Part shown: piece by piece, positions 1-8,288 of the stretch
Numbering within the stretch: position 1 is the first letter of the stretch
Layout of the letters: every line of letters begins with the position of its first letter
Origin: DASYXT01 sp035934555
Lineage (GTDB): Bacteria > Verrucomicrobiota > Verrucomicrobiia > Limisphaerales > UBA8199
Direction of reading: 5' to 3'
Length of the DNA stretch: 64,000 nucleotides
Assembly (NCBI GenBank): GCA_035934555.1
Contig: DASYXT010000002.1
Coordinates: 1-64,000, forward strand
Made by a program: the position numbers and the translations under genes
The notes under the pieces: model-generated
What the model was told of the DNA's origin: nothing
The model's database searches: none
What the model saw: the letters and a program-made list of their open reading frames with translations, nothing else

Positions 1-338
1 CCCCAGGGGCAGGCGACCCCGCCGTCTGTTTCTCGTGAGCCCCGCCCGAGAGACTGCCTCCTCGACTATCGTGAACGCGTCCACCCCAAAACACCTCGAT
101 TATCACGATGATCTTCTCCCAGATTATCGTGAACCGGAACACCATTATTGTCTTTCGCTGGAGCCGTTTCTATGTGAGGGTCGCTTCCCGGAGACTGCTC
201 AGGCAGCGTCGGTCGCTTTGATTATGCGCTCGTTCAACCATGCGGCTTCAGGCAAAGGGGGCAATAGCCTCTCTGTTTCCTATCAGGCGTCTCGGTCGCG
301 CCGTGCCTGAGCCGCCGCGGTTGGGCGGCATTACGAGT
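1..338. other. Stretch with no supported gene
   Basis: I see no convincing gene here. Short open frames lack a ribosome binding site and any recognisable domain. The motif ATTATCGTGAAC and a close variant (CTATCGTGAAC) recur near positions 66 and 124, with a related inverted ATCACGATGATC near 105. This could be the decayed end of a gene that lies before the window or a small repeat. Confidence 0.4.
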
Positions 339-506
339 ATGAAACTTAATCCAAAAAGATGCGTTCGGAACCTCGCGATTGTGGGAGGTGGCGCTGTTGC
401 AGTTGATACCCTGGGCGGAACGCCGGGGACGTGGGAAGTTCTCGTCCAGGTGACCCTCGTCATTTTGTGTGGTCTCTTTGGACTCTTTCGGAGCGGACTA
501 AACTAA
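339..506 (+). CDS. Possible 55-residue membrane peptide, function unknown
   Basis: This is a short open frame of about 55 codons. I start it at the ATG at 339 because the upstream part of the frame is arginine-rich and looks non-coding. A basic N-terminus (MKLNPKRCVRN) is followed by a Gly/Ala/Val stretch and then a hydrophobic segment of about 20 residues ending near the C-terminus, compatible with one membrane helix. I recognise no family. No clear Shine-Dalgarno sequence lies upstream. It could be a chance open frame in GC-rich DNA; the hydrophobic profile is the only real support. Confidence 0.3.
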   Translation: MKLNPKRCVRNLAIVGGGAVAVDTLGGTPGTWEVLVQVTLVILCGLFGLFRSGLN

Positions 507-724
507 TCACTTTGTGGCTCTGTCGATCGCACTCCCCCCGGGCTCAATAGTCACACTCCTCCTGTACAGCGGTGCAGCAGCCGTGGTCTATTTTCTCGTT
601 GTTCGGAGACTGTCCAGACGATGAAAGCCAACCCGCCCAACCCCCGCAGGCAGCCGGCCCCGCGATTCCGTTCTGTTCGGATTCCACGCCAGTGGCGCGG
701 GGCCGCTGCTGCGGGTCGTTAAGC

Positions 725-1048
725 ATGAGTACCCAAAGTTCAAGAGGGCTACCCGCCAGGGCTCCTTTCGCCAGGAGCAACTCGATTCTCCTCGTTTTGA
801 GCGTTGTCGCAGTGCTGCTTTCTGGGTGGGCCGTCAGCGTTCTGGCGATGCAATGGCCGAGGGACTTGGGTGCCCCAGCGTTTGCTATTGTAGTGGCGCT
901 CGCGCCCACGACTCTCCTGTTGAGCGGTTGGGAGATGTTCCGGTACCGAATCACCTGGCGAGCGGTGCTGGCGGCACTGCTTTCGCTTATTGCCACGGCA
1001 TCCTGGGTTTATATGGTCATCGGGGTTATTCATCGTGCGCGAACGTAA
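725..1048 (+). CDS. Small multi-pass membrane protein, function unknown
   Basis: The frame is open further upstream, but the ATG at 725 gives a more natural protein of about 107 residues, with a short polar N-terminus and three hydrophobic segments at roughly residues 20-40, 50-65 and 80-100. These should be inner-membrane helices. No motif points to a function. The preceding ORF-like sequence is Pro/Cys-rich and is probably not translated. The only gene-like neighbours are the weak frame at 339 and the repeat at 1156, so context does not help. This is a plausible but unproven gene. Confidence 0.45.
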   Translation: MSTQSSRGLPARAPFARSNSILLVLSVVAVLLSGWAVSVLAMQWPRDLGAPAFAIVVALAPTTLLLSGWEMFRYRITWRAVLAALLSLIATASWVYMVIGVIHRART

Positions 1049-1155
1049 CAGAAATGCCAACCAGGCTGTGGCAGTTGACGCGCCGATTGCGTCTCTGTTT
1101 CGAAGCCGGTAGAGCCATTCATATGTTCATAGCATCCGCGAATACCGGCGGGCAA

Positions 1156-1311
1156 AAACTCCAGCGGGGTGATTGTGGGGCCAGGGTGAGGGCCAGGGTG
1201 CAATTGCCGCTCAGCCGGCGGACGGATGTTGCAACACAGGTCACCCCGCTGGGGTTTGGCCCGTTCAACGGAGGGGGCGTTACTATAAACAGGCCCCCCC
1301 GCTGGGGTTTT
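1156..1311. repeat. Cluster of three CCCCGCTGGGG-type repeat units
   Basis: The gap from 1049 to 1440 has no supported gene but carries three copies of a short element whose core is CACCCCGCTGGGGTTT. One copy is inverted near 1156-1174, and two are direct, near 1241-1257 and 1294-1311. The third is preceded by ACTATAAACAGGCC. That lead-in plus a CCCC-N3-GGGG core also forms the outer arms of the long palindrome at 54725-54911, so I treat them as one dispersed family. Apparent ORFs across this stretch are repeat-derived and probably not genes. Confidence 0.65.
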
Positions 1312-1440
1312 TCTTCGCCACGCATTTGCGCACGGAGGCCCACATCTGCGTGCAGGCGACGCCGGATTACGCCTGTGTTTCATTTCTGAGCCAGTGGCCC
1401 GGCGCGCCAGACCCAGGGCGTTGGGCCGCATAGAGCGCGT

Positions 1441-1671
1441 ATGACTAAGCAAACACTCATGGTTCTCGGTCTCATTCTCGTGGTTTTTTTGGGGCTGGTT
1501 ACTTTGGCGGTGCTAAAGCCATTGGCAGCACGCCCAAACGTGACAGTCAGGTTCGCCGGTTACACGAACGACACCACCGGCACTCGACTTGCCGTGTTTA
1601 CGATGGATTTCACGGAGTCGAGGTGCTTCGCCAGTCCATCACTCCACCACCCCATTCAGTTGGCTGTGTGA
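1441..1671 (+). pseudogene. Truncated membrane-anchored protein of a Verrucomicrobiota-type family
   Basis: The 76-codon frame begins with a strong N-terminal membrane segment (residues 6-27). A stretch containing VRFAGYTND and LAVFT follows, which I recall as the opening of a small exported protein family common in Verrucomicrobiota. Family members normally continue well beyond this point. Here the similarity stops around residue 56 and the rest is unrelated before a stop at 1671, four bases before the S10 peptidase frame opens. I infer a 3' truncation or frameshift remnant. A genuinely short membrane peptide is the alternative. Family identity rests on memory, not a search. Confidence 0.45.
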
Positions 1672-1713
1672 ACTGTGATTGACACGCGTCCAGCCCGGGA
1701 GGAAACTCCGCTT

Positions 1714-3345
1714 ATGACCACGAGGCAACGGCTAATGATGGTAACTCGTCCAACCGATTCTCACCGCCTGATTTGGGTGATTTGCGCGGGGCTGCTCGCC
1801 GGGAGCGCGGCGGCCTCGCTCGCCGCCTCGTCCGAGACCGAGGCGAGCAAAGCCAAAATCAGCGACGAATCCAATGAGGCTTCGAGCGGCAAATCAACGG
1901 AGAAATCAGGCAAGCCCATTCCGAAGGAACAATCCACGGTAACGCATCACCAGGTCACGGTCGGCGATCAGCAAATCCCTTACACTGCGACGGCGGGCAA
2001 TCTGCTGATTCGCAAAGAGGATGACCCGGTGGCTTCGATGTTTTACGTCGCCTATACCCGCGACGGGATCACGAACTTCGACCACCGGCCGGTGACGTTT
2101 TTTTACAATGGCGGGCCGGGGTCCTCGACGATCTGGCTGCATATGGGATCGTATGGGCCGCGGATCGTGGAGACGGCCAACGCCCAGCCGACCGGCCCGG
2201 CGCCCTACCACGTGGTTAATAACAGCGACACGCTGCTGGACCGCAGCGATTTGGTGTTCATCGACGCGGTGGGGACGGGTTTCTCCCGCATCGTCGGAAA
2301 GGGCCAAGGCACAAATTTCTGGAGCGTTGATGGGGACGTTGATGCTTTTGGCAAATTCATTACCCGCTATGTGACGGTCAATCATCGCTGGAACTCGCCC
2401 AAGGTGCTGTTTGGGGAATCGTATGGGACGACGCGCTCGGCCGCGCTGGTTTATCACCTGCAAGAGGAGGGCATGAACTTCAACGGTGTGGTGTTGCTCT
2501 CTTCCATCCTCAATTACGCGGAGAACTCGCCGGGCCTCGATGAACCCTATGTGAACACGTTGCCGACCTACGCCGCGATTGCCTGGTTTCATGACAAGTT
2601 GGCTCACAAGCCGGCCGACCTCCCGGCGTTTCTTCAACAGGCGCGCGACTTCGCTTCAGGTCAGTACGCTCAGGCGCTGGCCAAAGGGCAGACCCTTTCC
2701 ACCGCGCAAGCCGACATTATGGCCGGGCGCCTTCACGACTTTACCGGGCTGAGCGTGGAGTACCTCAAATCCGCGAATCTCCGCGTCAAACCCAGCCGGT
2801 TCCGGAAGGAATTGCTGCGCGATGAAAGGCGCACCGTGGGGCGGTATGACGGCCGGTTTGAAGGGATGGATTTCGACTCGGCGGGCGAGGAGCCAACGTC
2901 GGATGCATCGGACACCGCGATTGCCGGCGCGTTCACCGCAGCGTTCAACAGCTACATCTGCGACGAGTTGAATTACAGCCACGAGACCCCTTACCAGGTC
3001 AGCAGCCCCGAGGCTGGGCGCTCCTGGGACCGGAAGCACAAGCTGCCGGGTTATGTCGGCTCGCGGATGCCCTTTCCACTGCCGTATGTGGTGGATGACC
3101 TGGCGCAGGCCATTCGGGAAAATCCGGCGCTGAAGGTGCTTTCCGCCAACGGCTATTTCGACCTGGCGACGCCGTTTTTCGCCACCGAACGCGACCTGAA
3201 CCACGCGGCCCTCGAGCAAAGCCTCTGCGGCAATATCACCTTCCGCTACTACCCTTCGGGGCACATGGTCTATTTGAATCCGGAAGCGCGGAAAGCTTTT
3301 CGTGCCGACCTGGGCAGCTTCTACGACAGCGCGGCGAGCCGATAG
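1714..3345 (+). CDS. Secreted serine carboxypeptidase, peptidase family S10
   Basis: This is a 543-residue exported alpha/beta-hydrolase of the S10 family, which removes C-terminal amino acids from peptides. The frame is open from a GTG at 1675, but ATG 1714 follows a good GGGAGGAAA sequence by 8 bases and yields a signal peptide (hydrophobic about residues 20-38). A Ser/Lys/Glu-rich linker follows, then the family motif FFYNGGPGSS. Counted from GTG 1675, the catalytic triad reads Ser249 in GESYGTT, Asp496 in NGYFDLATPF and His530 in YPSGHMVYL. All three residues are present, so it should be active in the periplasm or outside the cell. Bacterial S10 enzymes of this type are common in peptide-scavenging environmental bacteria. 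Confidence 0.93.
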   Translation: MTTRQRLMMVTRPTDSHRLIWVICAGLLAGSAAASLAASSETEASKAKISDESNEASSGKSTEKSGKPIPKEQSTVTHHQVTVGDQQIPYTATAGNLLIRKEDDPVASMFYVAYTRDGITNFDHRPVTFFYNGGPGSSTIWLHMGSYGPRIVETANAQPTGPAPYHVVNNSDTLLDRSDLVFIDAVGTGFSRIVGKGQGTNFWSVDGDVDAFGKFITRYVTVNHRWNSPKVLFGESYGTTRSAALVYHLQEEGMNFNGVVLLSSILNYAENSPGLDEPYVNTLPTYAAIAWFHDKLAHKPADLPAFLQQARDFASGQYAQALAKGQTLSTAQADIMAGRLHDFTGLSVEYLKSANLRVKPSRFRKELLRDERRTVGRYDGRFEGMDFDSAGEEPTSDASDTAIAGAFTAAFNSYICDELNYSHETPYQVSSPEAGRSWDRKHKLPGYVGSRMPFPLPYVVDDLAQAIRENPALKVLSANGYFDLATPFFATERDLNHAALEQSLCGNITFRYYPSGHMVYLNPEARKAFRADLGSFYDSAASR

Positions 3346-3412
3346 CGTAGGCAGGCAGGCAGGCGTTTTTGGATTTGTTTCTTTCGCGGAGGATGTCACA
3401 TTCGCCCGCGCG

Positions 3413-3796
3413 ATGAACCCGGTCGAACATTATCAGGATGTGCTGCAAAACATTGAAGCCGCGGTGGCGGGGGTCTGGCGGGAGCACCAGGAGTTAACCA
3501 ACTATGCCGTCAGCCGCGCCTACGAGGCGGCCATCAACCGTTATAAAGACGAAGCCCGTCAATTCGCGCCCAAGCCGGCCGGCTTGACCGGCCTGGATGC
3601 GGTCCTTTACCAGCGCGTTTGCGAAATGTGCGAATGGCGTTTGGGTCGCAAGCCGAACGCTGAAACGCCTGACCTGAATCCAATCCCCATTGAAGACTTG
3701 GTCGCGTGCTTGCGCAAACTGCACAAATCGGTCGAGTTCTGGACCAAAAAGGGCGGCCGCCAAGGGTACCTTCAGTTCATTGAAGGGTTTGTGTAG
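3413..3796 (+). CDS. Hypothetical cytoplasmic protein, 127 residues
   Basis: I choose ATG 3413 because the upstream part of the frame runs through the end of the S10 gene and a GCAGGCAGGCAGG tandem. The product starts MNPVEHYQDVLQNIEAAV, is largely helical and charged, and has no signal peptide or membrane segment. The motif CEMCEWRLGRKP near residues 70-82 carries two cysteines in a CxxC arrangement, too little to claim a metal site. It lies 67 bases after the carboxypeptidase and 55 bases before the sugar isomerase, so it may be co-transcribed. I do not recognise a named family; function unknown. Confidence 0.75.
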   Translation: MNPVEHYQDVLQNIEAAVAGVWREHQELTNYAVSRAYEAAINRYKDEARQFAPKPAGLTGLDAVLYQRVCEMCEWRLGRKPNAETPDLNPIPIEDLVACLRKLHKSVEFWTKKGGRQGYLQFIEGFV

Positions 3797-3851
3797 GGGC
3801 GTGGCGTCGTTCCTGCTTTCCAAAAACAACCGACCTCTTACAGTGTGCGCC

Positions 3852-4670
3852 ATGACGCGCCTCGCCGTTTGCAGTTGGTCCTTGCAGCCCGCCAGCCCTG
3901 CCGAGCTCATCTCGAAACTGCAGGCCACTGGCATCACGCGCGTCCAACTCGCCTTGGACCCTTTGCGCGAGAATCCCTCTGTTTGGGGCCAGGCGCCCGA
4001 ACTGCTGCGCAATAGCGGTGTCACCACTATCTCAGGCATGTTCGGCTGTCTCGGTGAGGATTATTCGACGCTGGAGAGCATCCGGCGCACGGGGGGGATC
4101 GCCCCGGATACGACCTGGGAACAGAACTGGGGCCGAATCCAGGCAAGCGCGGTTCTGGCGCGGCAGTTAGGGCTGAAATTGGTGACATTCCACGCCGGGT
4201 TTGTACCGCATGATGAATCCGACCCGCAATTTGCGAAAATGGTCCAGCGACTCGGCGAGGTCGCCGGTATTTTCGGAACCTTTGGCATGGAATTAGGTTT
4301 GGAAACGGGCCAGGAAACCGCACCCGTCCTGGTGCAGTTGCTGGAAAAACTCGGGCGCAAGAATGTCGGCGTGAACTTTGACCCGGCCAACATGCTGCTG
4401 TATGACAAGGGCGAGCCGGTTGAGGCGGTGCGTGTGCTGGGGCCCTGGATCCGGCAAGTGCACATCAAAGACGCGCTGCGCACGCGCGTCCCCGGGACCT
4501 GGGGTGAGGAAGTACCGGCAGGCCAGGGCGAGGTGAATTGGCCCGCTTTCTTTAATGCTTTGCGCGCGGTGAAGTTTAACGGGAACCTGGTCATCGAACG
4601 CGAAGCCGGCGGCCAGCGGATTGATGACATTCGCGCGGCCCGGGAGCTGGTTGAACGCGGCGCCGCCTGA
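3852..4670 (+). CDS. Sugar phosphate isomerase/epimerase, xylose isomerase-like TIM barrel
   Basis: This is a 272-residue TIM-barrel protein of the xylose isomerase-like/AP endonuclease 2 superfamily, which acts on sugars and inositols through a divalent metal. The barrel pattern is visible: MTRLAVCSW at strand 1, VTFHAGFVP near residue 115 with a metal-ligand-type His, LGLETGQE near 142 with a ligand Glu, NFDPANM near 177 with the Asp, and VHIKDA near 205 with His and Asp. The exact substrate cannot be read from sequence. It lies 13 bases upstream of a Gfo/Idh/MocA oxidoreductase and close to a secreted DUF1080 protein, a grouping recurrent in 3-keto-sugar and inositol catabolism. Confidence 0.88.
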   Translation: MTRLAVCSWSLQPASPAELISKLQATGITRVQLALDPLRENPSVWGQAPELLRNSGVTTISGMFGCLGEDYSTLESIRRTGGIAPDTTWEQNWGRIQASAVLARQLGLKLVTFHAGFVPHDESDPQFAKMVQRLGEVAGIFGTFGMELGLETGQETAPVLVQLLEKLGRKNVGVNFDPANMLLYDKGEPVEAVRVLGPWIRQVHIKDALRTRVPGTWGEEVPAGQGEVNWPAFFNALRAVKFNGNLVIEREAGGQRIDDIRAARELVERGAA

Positions 4671-4683
4671 GGCGAATGGATTT

Positions 4684-5721
4684 ATGGCAAATACCCCGAA
4701 AAACAAAGTCAACGTGGCGGTCGTCGGTCTGGGTTTCATGGGCGTGACGCATTTGCGGGCGTACCAGGCGATTGACTCGGCCAATATTGCGGCGGTGTGC
4801 GACGCTGTCCGCCTGCCGGTAAATGGCGTGCTGGCGGGAGTCGCCGGCAACATCAAGAAGTCGGATGACATTCAGTTGGGAGCGGCGGTAAAGGTGTTTC
4901 GCCAACTGGAAGAAGTGCTGGCCGACCCGGATGTGGACCTGGTGGACTTATGCACCCCCACGCCGCTGCACCATGATCAGGCCATCGCGGCGCTCAAAGC
5001 GGGCAAGCATGTCCTGTGTGAAAAGCCTCTGGCTCGGACTTCGGCCGCGGCGCGCGAAATCGTGCAAACTGTGGAACAGGCCGCGGGCTTCTTGATGCCG
5101 GCGATGTGCATGCGTTTTTGGCCGGGGTGGAGCTGGCTCAAAACTGTCGTGCAGGAACAAACCTACGGGAAAGTGTTGGCGGCGAGTTTCCGACGCTTGT
5201 CCGAAATGCCCGCCTGGAGCAAGCAAGGCACCTACACCGCCGGCACGGACCTGGGCGGCGCGTTATTCGATTTGCACATTCACGACACCGATTTTGTTAA
5301 TTTCCTGTTCGGCCGGCCTGCGGCGGTTTTTTCGACCGGTGTGGCGCAAGGCGGCAATGTGATTGGCCACGTCGTCACGCAATACTTGTTTCCGAGCGGT
5401 CCGGCGGTGCACGCCGAAGGGGGTTGGCTGTTGGCGAAAGGTTTTCAAATGGCTTACACGCTGCACTGCGAACGGGCGACGCTCGATTTTGAGCTGGGTC
5501 GCGGTGCCGACGCGTTGCAGGTCACGGCGCATGGCCAGGCGCCCCAAACTGTCAAGTTTGACGGCCCTGACGGCTACGGCCAGGAAGTGCGTTATGCCGT
5601 AGAATGCGTCCGGACTGGCCTGGCGCCGGCGGTGGTCACGGCGCGAGACGGGCTGACCGCCCTCGAGATTTGTGAGGCGGAAGAGAAATCCATAAGCACA
5701 GGGCAGGTGGTTAGGGTTTAA
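4684..5721 (+). CDS. Gfo/Idh/MocA family NAD(P)-dependent sugar oxidoreductase
   Basis: This is a 345-residue two-domain dehydrogenase. The N-terminal Rossmann fold starts at ATG 4684 with VAVVGLGFMGVTH (GxGxxG nucleotide-binding loop, residues 10-22). The conserved catalytic-site motif CEKPLA, with its Lys, sits near residue 115. The C-terminal half is the alpha/beta substrate-binding domain of the family, including GGALFDLHIHDTDF with the two His residues often found in the active site. No signal peptide is present, so it is cytoplasmic. Family members oxidise sugar or inositol hydroxyls, commonly at C3. Its position 13 bases behind the isomerase and about 100 bases before the DUF1080 gene suggests one transcription unit. 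Confidence 0.92.
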   Translation: MANTPKNKVNVAVVGLGFMGVTHLRAYQAIDSANIAAVCDAVRLPVNGVLAGVAGNIKKSDDIQLGAAVKVFRQLEEVLADPDVDLVDLCTPTPLHHDQAIAALKAGKHVLCEKPLARTSAAAREIVQTVEQAAGFLMPAMCMRFWPGWSWLKTVVQEQTYGKVLAASFRRLSEMPAWSKQGTYTAGTDLGGALFDLHIHDTDFVNFLFGRPAAVFSTGVAQGGNVIGHVVTQYLFPSGPAVHAEGGWLLAKGFQMAYTLHCERATLDFELGRGADALQVTAHGQAPQTVKFDGPDGYGQEVRYAVECVRTGLAPAVVTARDGLTALEICEAEEKSISTGQVVRV

Positions 5722-5820
5722 GAATTCAGCTCACCGAAGCAAAACCAACGAATTGCTGCGGAAGGCAACTCAAAGCTTTCCTTCCCGGCAGGATTTATTA
5801 CGGTTTGAGCGACCGTTCCA

Positions 5821-6906
5821 ATGATAAGTTTGTTTTCTATGAAGCCGAATCTCTCCAGGTTCATTAGCCGGTTGACGGCCCAAGGTGTGTGGGTGCTGCC
5901 GCTGCTGCTGCAGCCCGGTGCGCGCGCGGCGCTGTCCCACCCCGATCCCCACTGGCTGGACCACGACCGCGACCGCCCACAGCCGGCCGTCATTACCCCC
6001 GGCACCGCCAGCACACAGGCACAAGCGGGCCAGGCTCCCTCCGATGCCACCGTTCTGTTTGATGGTTCAAATCTCTCGCAGTGGGTCAGCCTGGATGGCA
6101 GCCCCACCCGCTGGATCAAGGGCGACGGATACATGGAATGCGTCAAGGGCAGCGGGTACATCCGGACTTTGCAGAATTTTGGTGATTGCCAGCTCCATGT
6201 CGAATGGACGGCTCCGACCCCGCCGCATGGGGAGGGCCAGGGCCGCGGCAACAGTGGCGTGTTCTTTGGCCTGGACCGCTACGAAGTTCAGGTCCTGGAT
6301 TCCTACGAAAACAAAACTTACGCTGATGGCGGCGCTGCCGCCGTGTATGGCCAGTACCCGCCGCTGGTCAACGCCTGCCGCCCCCCTGGGCAGTGGCAGA
6401 CTTACGACATCATCTACACGGCGCCGCGTTTTGACGCGCAAGGCAAGGTGCTTTCGCCGGTCCATCTAACGGTCTTTCAGAACGGTGTGCTGGTGCAAAA
6501 CGACGTGCAGCTCACCGGCCCGACTGGCTGGCTCGAACGCGCTCCCTATCAACCTCATCCGGAAAAGCAGCCGATTTCACTCCAGGACCATGGCAACCCG
6601 GTCCGTTTCCGCAACATCTGGGTGCGGGAGTTGGGCCACCCCGGCAAGAAAGAGTTCACCTTCAGCAACGCCTTCCTGGACCGCTATGTGGGCAAATACG
6701 ATACGGTGGACATCACGCGCGAAGGCAGCCAGTTGGCGGCCAGAATTGCCGGCGTGAAGTTCCTGCTTTTTGCCGAATCGCCCACAAACTTCTTCGCCAA
6801 AACCACCGACGTGCAGATCGAGTTCCCGTCGAGCGACCACCCGGATCGATTGACCTGGTCAGTGGGTGAAGGCGCCAACGTCGCCCGCCGGAACGCCGGC
6901 CAATAG
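5821..6906 (+). CDS. Secreted DUF1080 protein, probable 3-keto-glycoside hydrolase or lyase
   Basis: This 361-residue exported protein starts at ATG 5821 or in-frame ATG 5839; either leads into a signal peptide with a hydrophobic core near residues 23-38. Residues from about 77 carry the DUF1080 (3-keto-disaccharide hydrolase) beta-sandwich, beginning VLFDGSNLSQW and including the hallmark RGNSGVFFGLDRYEVQVLDSY near 140-160. DUF1080 proteins are concanavalin-like folds, several of which cleave 3-keto-glycosides made by Gfo/Idh/MocA or GMC oxidoreductases. A small C-terminal domain (about 280-361) with ITREGSQLAARI resembles a lipocalin-like tail. Periplasmic or extracellular location is inferred from the signal peptide. 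Confidence 0.88.
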   Translation: MISLFSMKPNLSRFISRLTAQGVWVLPLLLQPGARAALSHPDPHWLDHDRDRPQPAVITPGTASTQAQAGQAPSDATVLFDGSNLSQWVSLDGSPTRWIKGDGYMECVKGSGYIRTLQNFGDCQLHVEWTAPTPPHGEGQGRGNSGVFFGLDRYEVQVLDSYENKTYADGGAAAVYGQYPPLVNACRPPGQWQTYDIIYTAPRFDAQGKVLSPVHLTVFQNGVLVQNDVQLTGPTGWLERAPYQPHPEKQPISLQDHGNPVRFRNIWVRELGHPGKKEFTFSNAFLDRYVGKYDTVDITREGSQLAARIAGVKFLLFAESPTNFFAKTTDVQIEFPSSDHPDRLTWSVGEGANVARRNAGQ

Positions 6907-7016
6907 CGGCGCGCGGGCTTTAGCTTTAGTCCGCAGCAATGCCCGAATGGCAGACCGGCTCCGACTCCAGGGCGCTTACCGATGGCACATTGCTGCGGGC
7001 TAAAGTCCGCGCGCCG
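6907..7016. repeat. Paired-hairpin intergenic repeat (GCGGACT/AGTCCGC type)
   Basis: Two inverted arms at 6907-6941 and 6988-7016 flank a 46-base centre. Each arm is a GC-rich palindrome around CTTTAG or CTAAAG and ends in CAGCAATG or its complement. The left arm contains a duplicated CTTTAG. The element starts one base after the DUF1080 stop codon and ends six bases from the kamA stop codon, so it sits exactly between two convergent genes and could act as a bidirectional terminator. Related copies lie at 26959-27078 and 56692-56846, with a variant at 50078-50184. Confidence 0.85.
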
Positions 7017-7022
7017 GCAGCT

Positions 7023-8261
7023 TCAGACCAGTTCCGGCTCGGAGAGCTCGCTTGGCGCGTCGATGAGCGGCTGACCGTCCGCATCTTCCGGGTATTCGAA
7101 GATTTTACCTTCGTAGTTGCGGATGACGACGCGGTCGGCGTTGCGGCTGAGGACATACTCAGGGTTAATCGGTACTTTGCCGCCGCCACCAGGCGCATCA
7201 ATGACATACTGCGGGACGGCGTAGCCGGTGGTATGACCGCGGAGTTGCTCCATGAGCTCCAAGCCGCGGCGGACGCTGGCGCGCAAATGGGCTGAGCCCG
7301 CGATAAGATCGCATTGATACAAGTAGTAAGGCTTCACGCGGCAGAGCAGCAGTTTTTGCAGATGCGCCTTCATCACCTCAGGGTCGTCGTTGACGTGCCG
7401 CAGAAGGACCGATTGATTGCCCAGCGGGATGCCGGCATCGGCCAGGCGCCCGAGTGCCTCGCGCACCTCGGTGGTCAGTTCCCGCGGATGGTTCGAGTGA
7501 ATGCTGATGAACAGCGGATGATACTTGCGCAACATTTCGCATAGTCCGGGAGTGATGCGTTGCGGCAGGAACACCGGTATGCGCGTGCCCAAGCGCAGAA
7601 ACTCCACGTGCGGAATTTCCCGCAACCGGCTGAGCAGGTGTTCGAGTTTCTCGTCGCTGAACAGCAAGGGGTCGCCGCCACTCAGCAGGACATCGCGCAC
7701 CTCGGAGTGTTGCCGCACATACTCGATTTGCCGGTCGAACTCGGGATGGAAATCGTATCCGGTCGCGTTGCTGACCAGCCGCGCGCGCGTGCAATACCGG
7801 CAATAAGCCGCGCAGCGGTCGGTCACCAAAAACAGCACGCGGTCGGGATAACGATGCACCAGGCCCGGCACCGGCGAATGGGAATCTTCGCCGCAAGGGT
7901 CGGTCATTTCCCAGGAGGCGGTGTGGGTCTCCTCGATGCGCGGAATGACCTGCCAGCGAATCGGGCAGAGCTCGTCAGCGGCGTCGATGAGATTAAAAAA
8001 ATAGGGAGTTATCGCCAGCGCGAGTTTGTGATTCGCCAGCGCCGTCCCGGCGGTTTCCTCCGGTGTGAGCGTCGGCATCAGCCGTTGGAGTTGCTCCAAT
8101 GAAGTAATCCGGTGTTTGAGCTGCCAGTGCCAGTCGTTCCAGTCGGAATCCGGAACATCCTTCCAAAACCCGCGGCCCGCTGAGTGGAATTCTTTCAGCG
8201 CATTACATCGCCGTGGCGATGGTGGCTCGTCGGTGGTCCCTGCGGAGGTGTCGGTTTGCAT
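7023..8261 (-). CDS. kamA: L-lysine 2,3-aminomutase, radical SAM/PLP enzyme
   Basis: This is a 412-residue radical SAM enzyme that converts L-alpha-lysine to L-beta-lysine with a [4Fe-4S] cluster, SAM and PLP. The cluster cysteines are Cys150, Cys154 and Cys157 in CAAYCRYC. The PLP-binding lysine lies at about residue 362 in DAPGGGGKVPI, and SGGDPLL follows the radical SAM core. The long C-terminal tail with PGGGGK separates KamA from most short EpmB-type proteins, which act on elongation factor P, although I cannot fully exclude EpmB-like function. A near-consensus promoter sits upstream at 8289-8316. No beta-lysine acetyltransferase gene is in the window. Confidence 0.9.
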   Translation of the reverse strand: MQTDTSAGTTDEPPSPRRCNALKEFHSAGRGFWKDVPDSDWNDWHWQLKHRITSLEQLQRLMPTLTPEETAGTALANHKLALAITPYFFNLIDAADELCPIRWQVIPRIEETHTASWEMTDPCGEDSHSPVPGLVHRYPDRVLFLVTDRCAAYCRYCTRARLVSNATGYDFHPEFDRQIEYVRQHSEVRDVLLSGGDPLLFSDEKLEHLLSRLREIPHVEFLRLGTRIPVFLPQRITPGLCEMLRKYHPLFISIHSNHPRELTTEVREALGRLADAGIPLGNQSVLLRHVNDDPEVMKAHLQKLLLCRVKPYYLYQCDLIAGSAHLRASVRRGLELMEQLRGHTTGYAVPQYVIDAPGGGGKVPINPEYVLSRNADRVVIRNYEGKIFEYPEDADGQPLIDAPSELSEPELV

Positions 8262-8288
8262 TTTTAACCCTTAAAAGTTCGTAAGCGC

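Noticed and set aside
1..340. Repeated ATTATCGTGAAC-type motif as a possible CRISPR or operator array
   Set aside because: Only two or three imperfect copies occur with irregular spacing and no spacer structure or cas genes.
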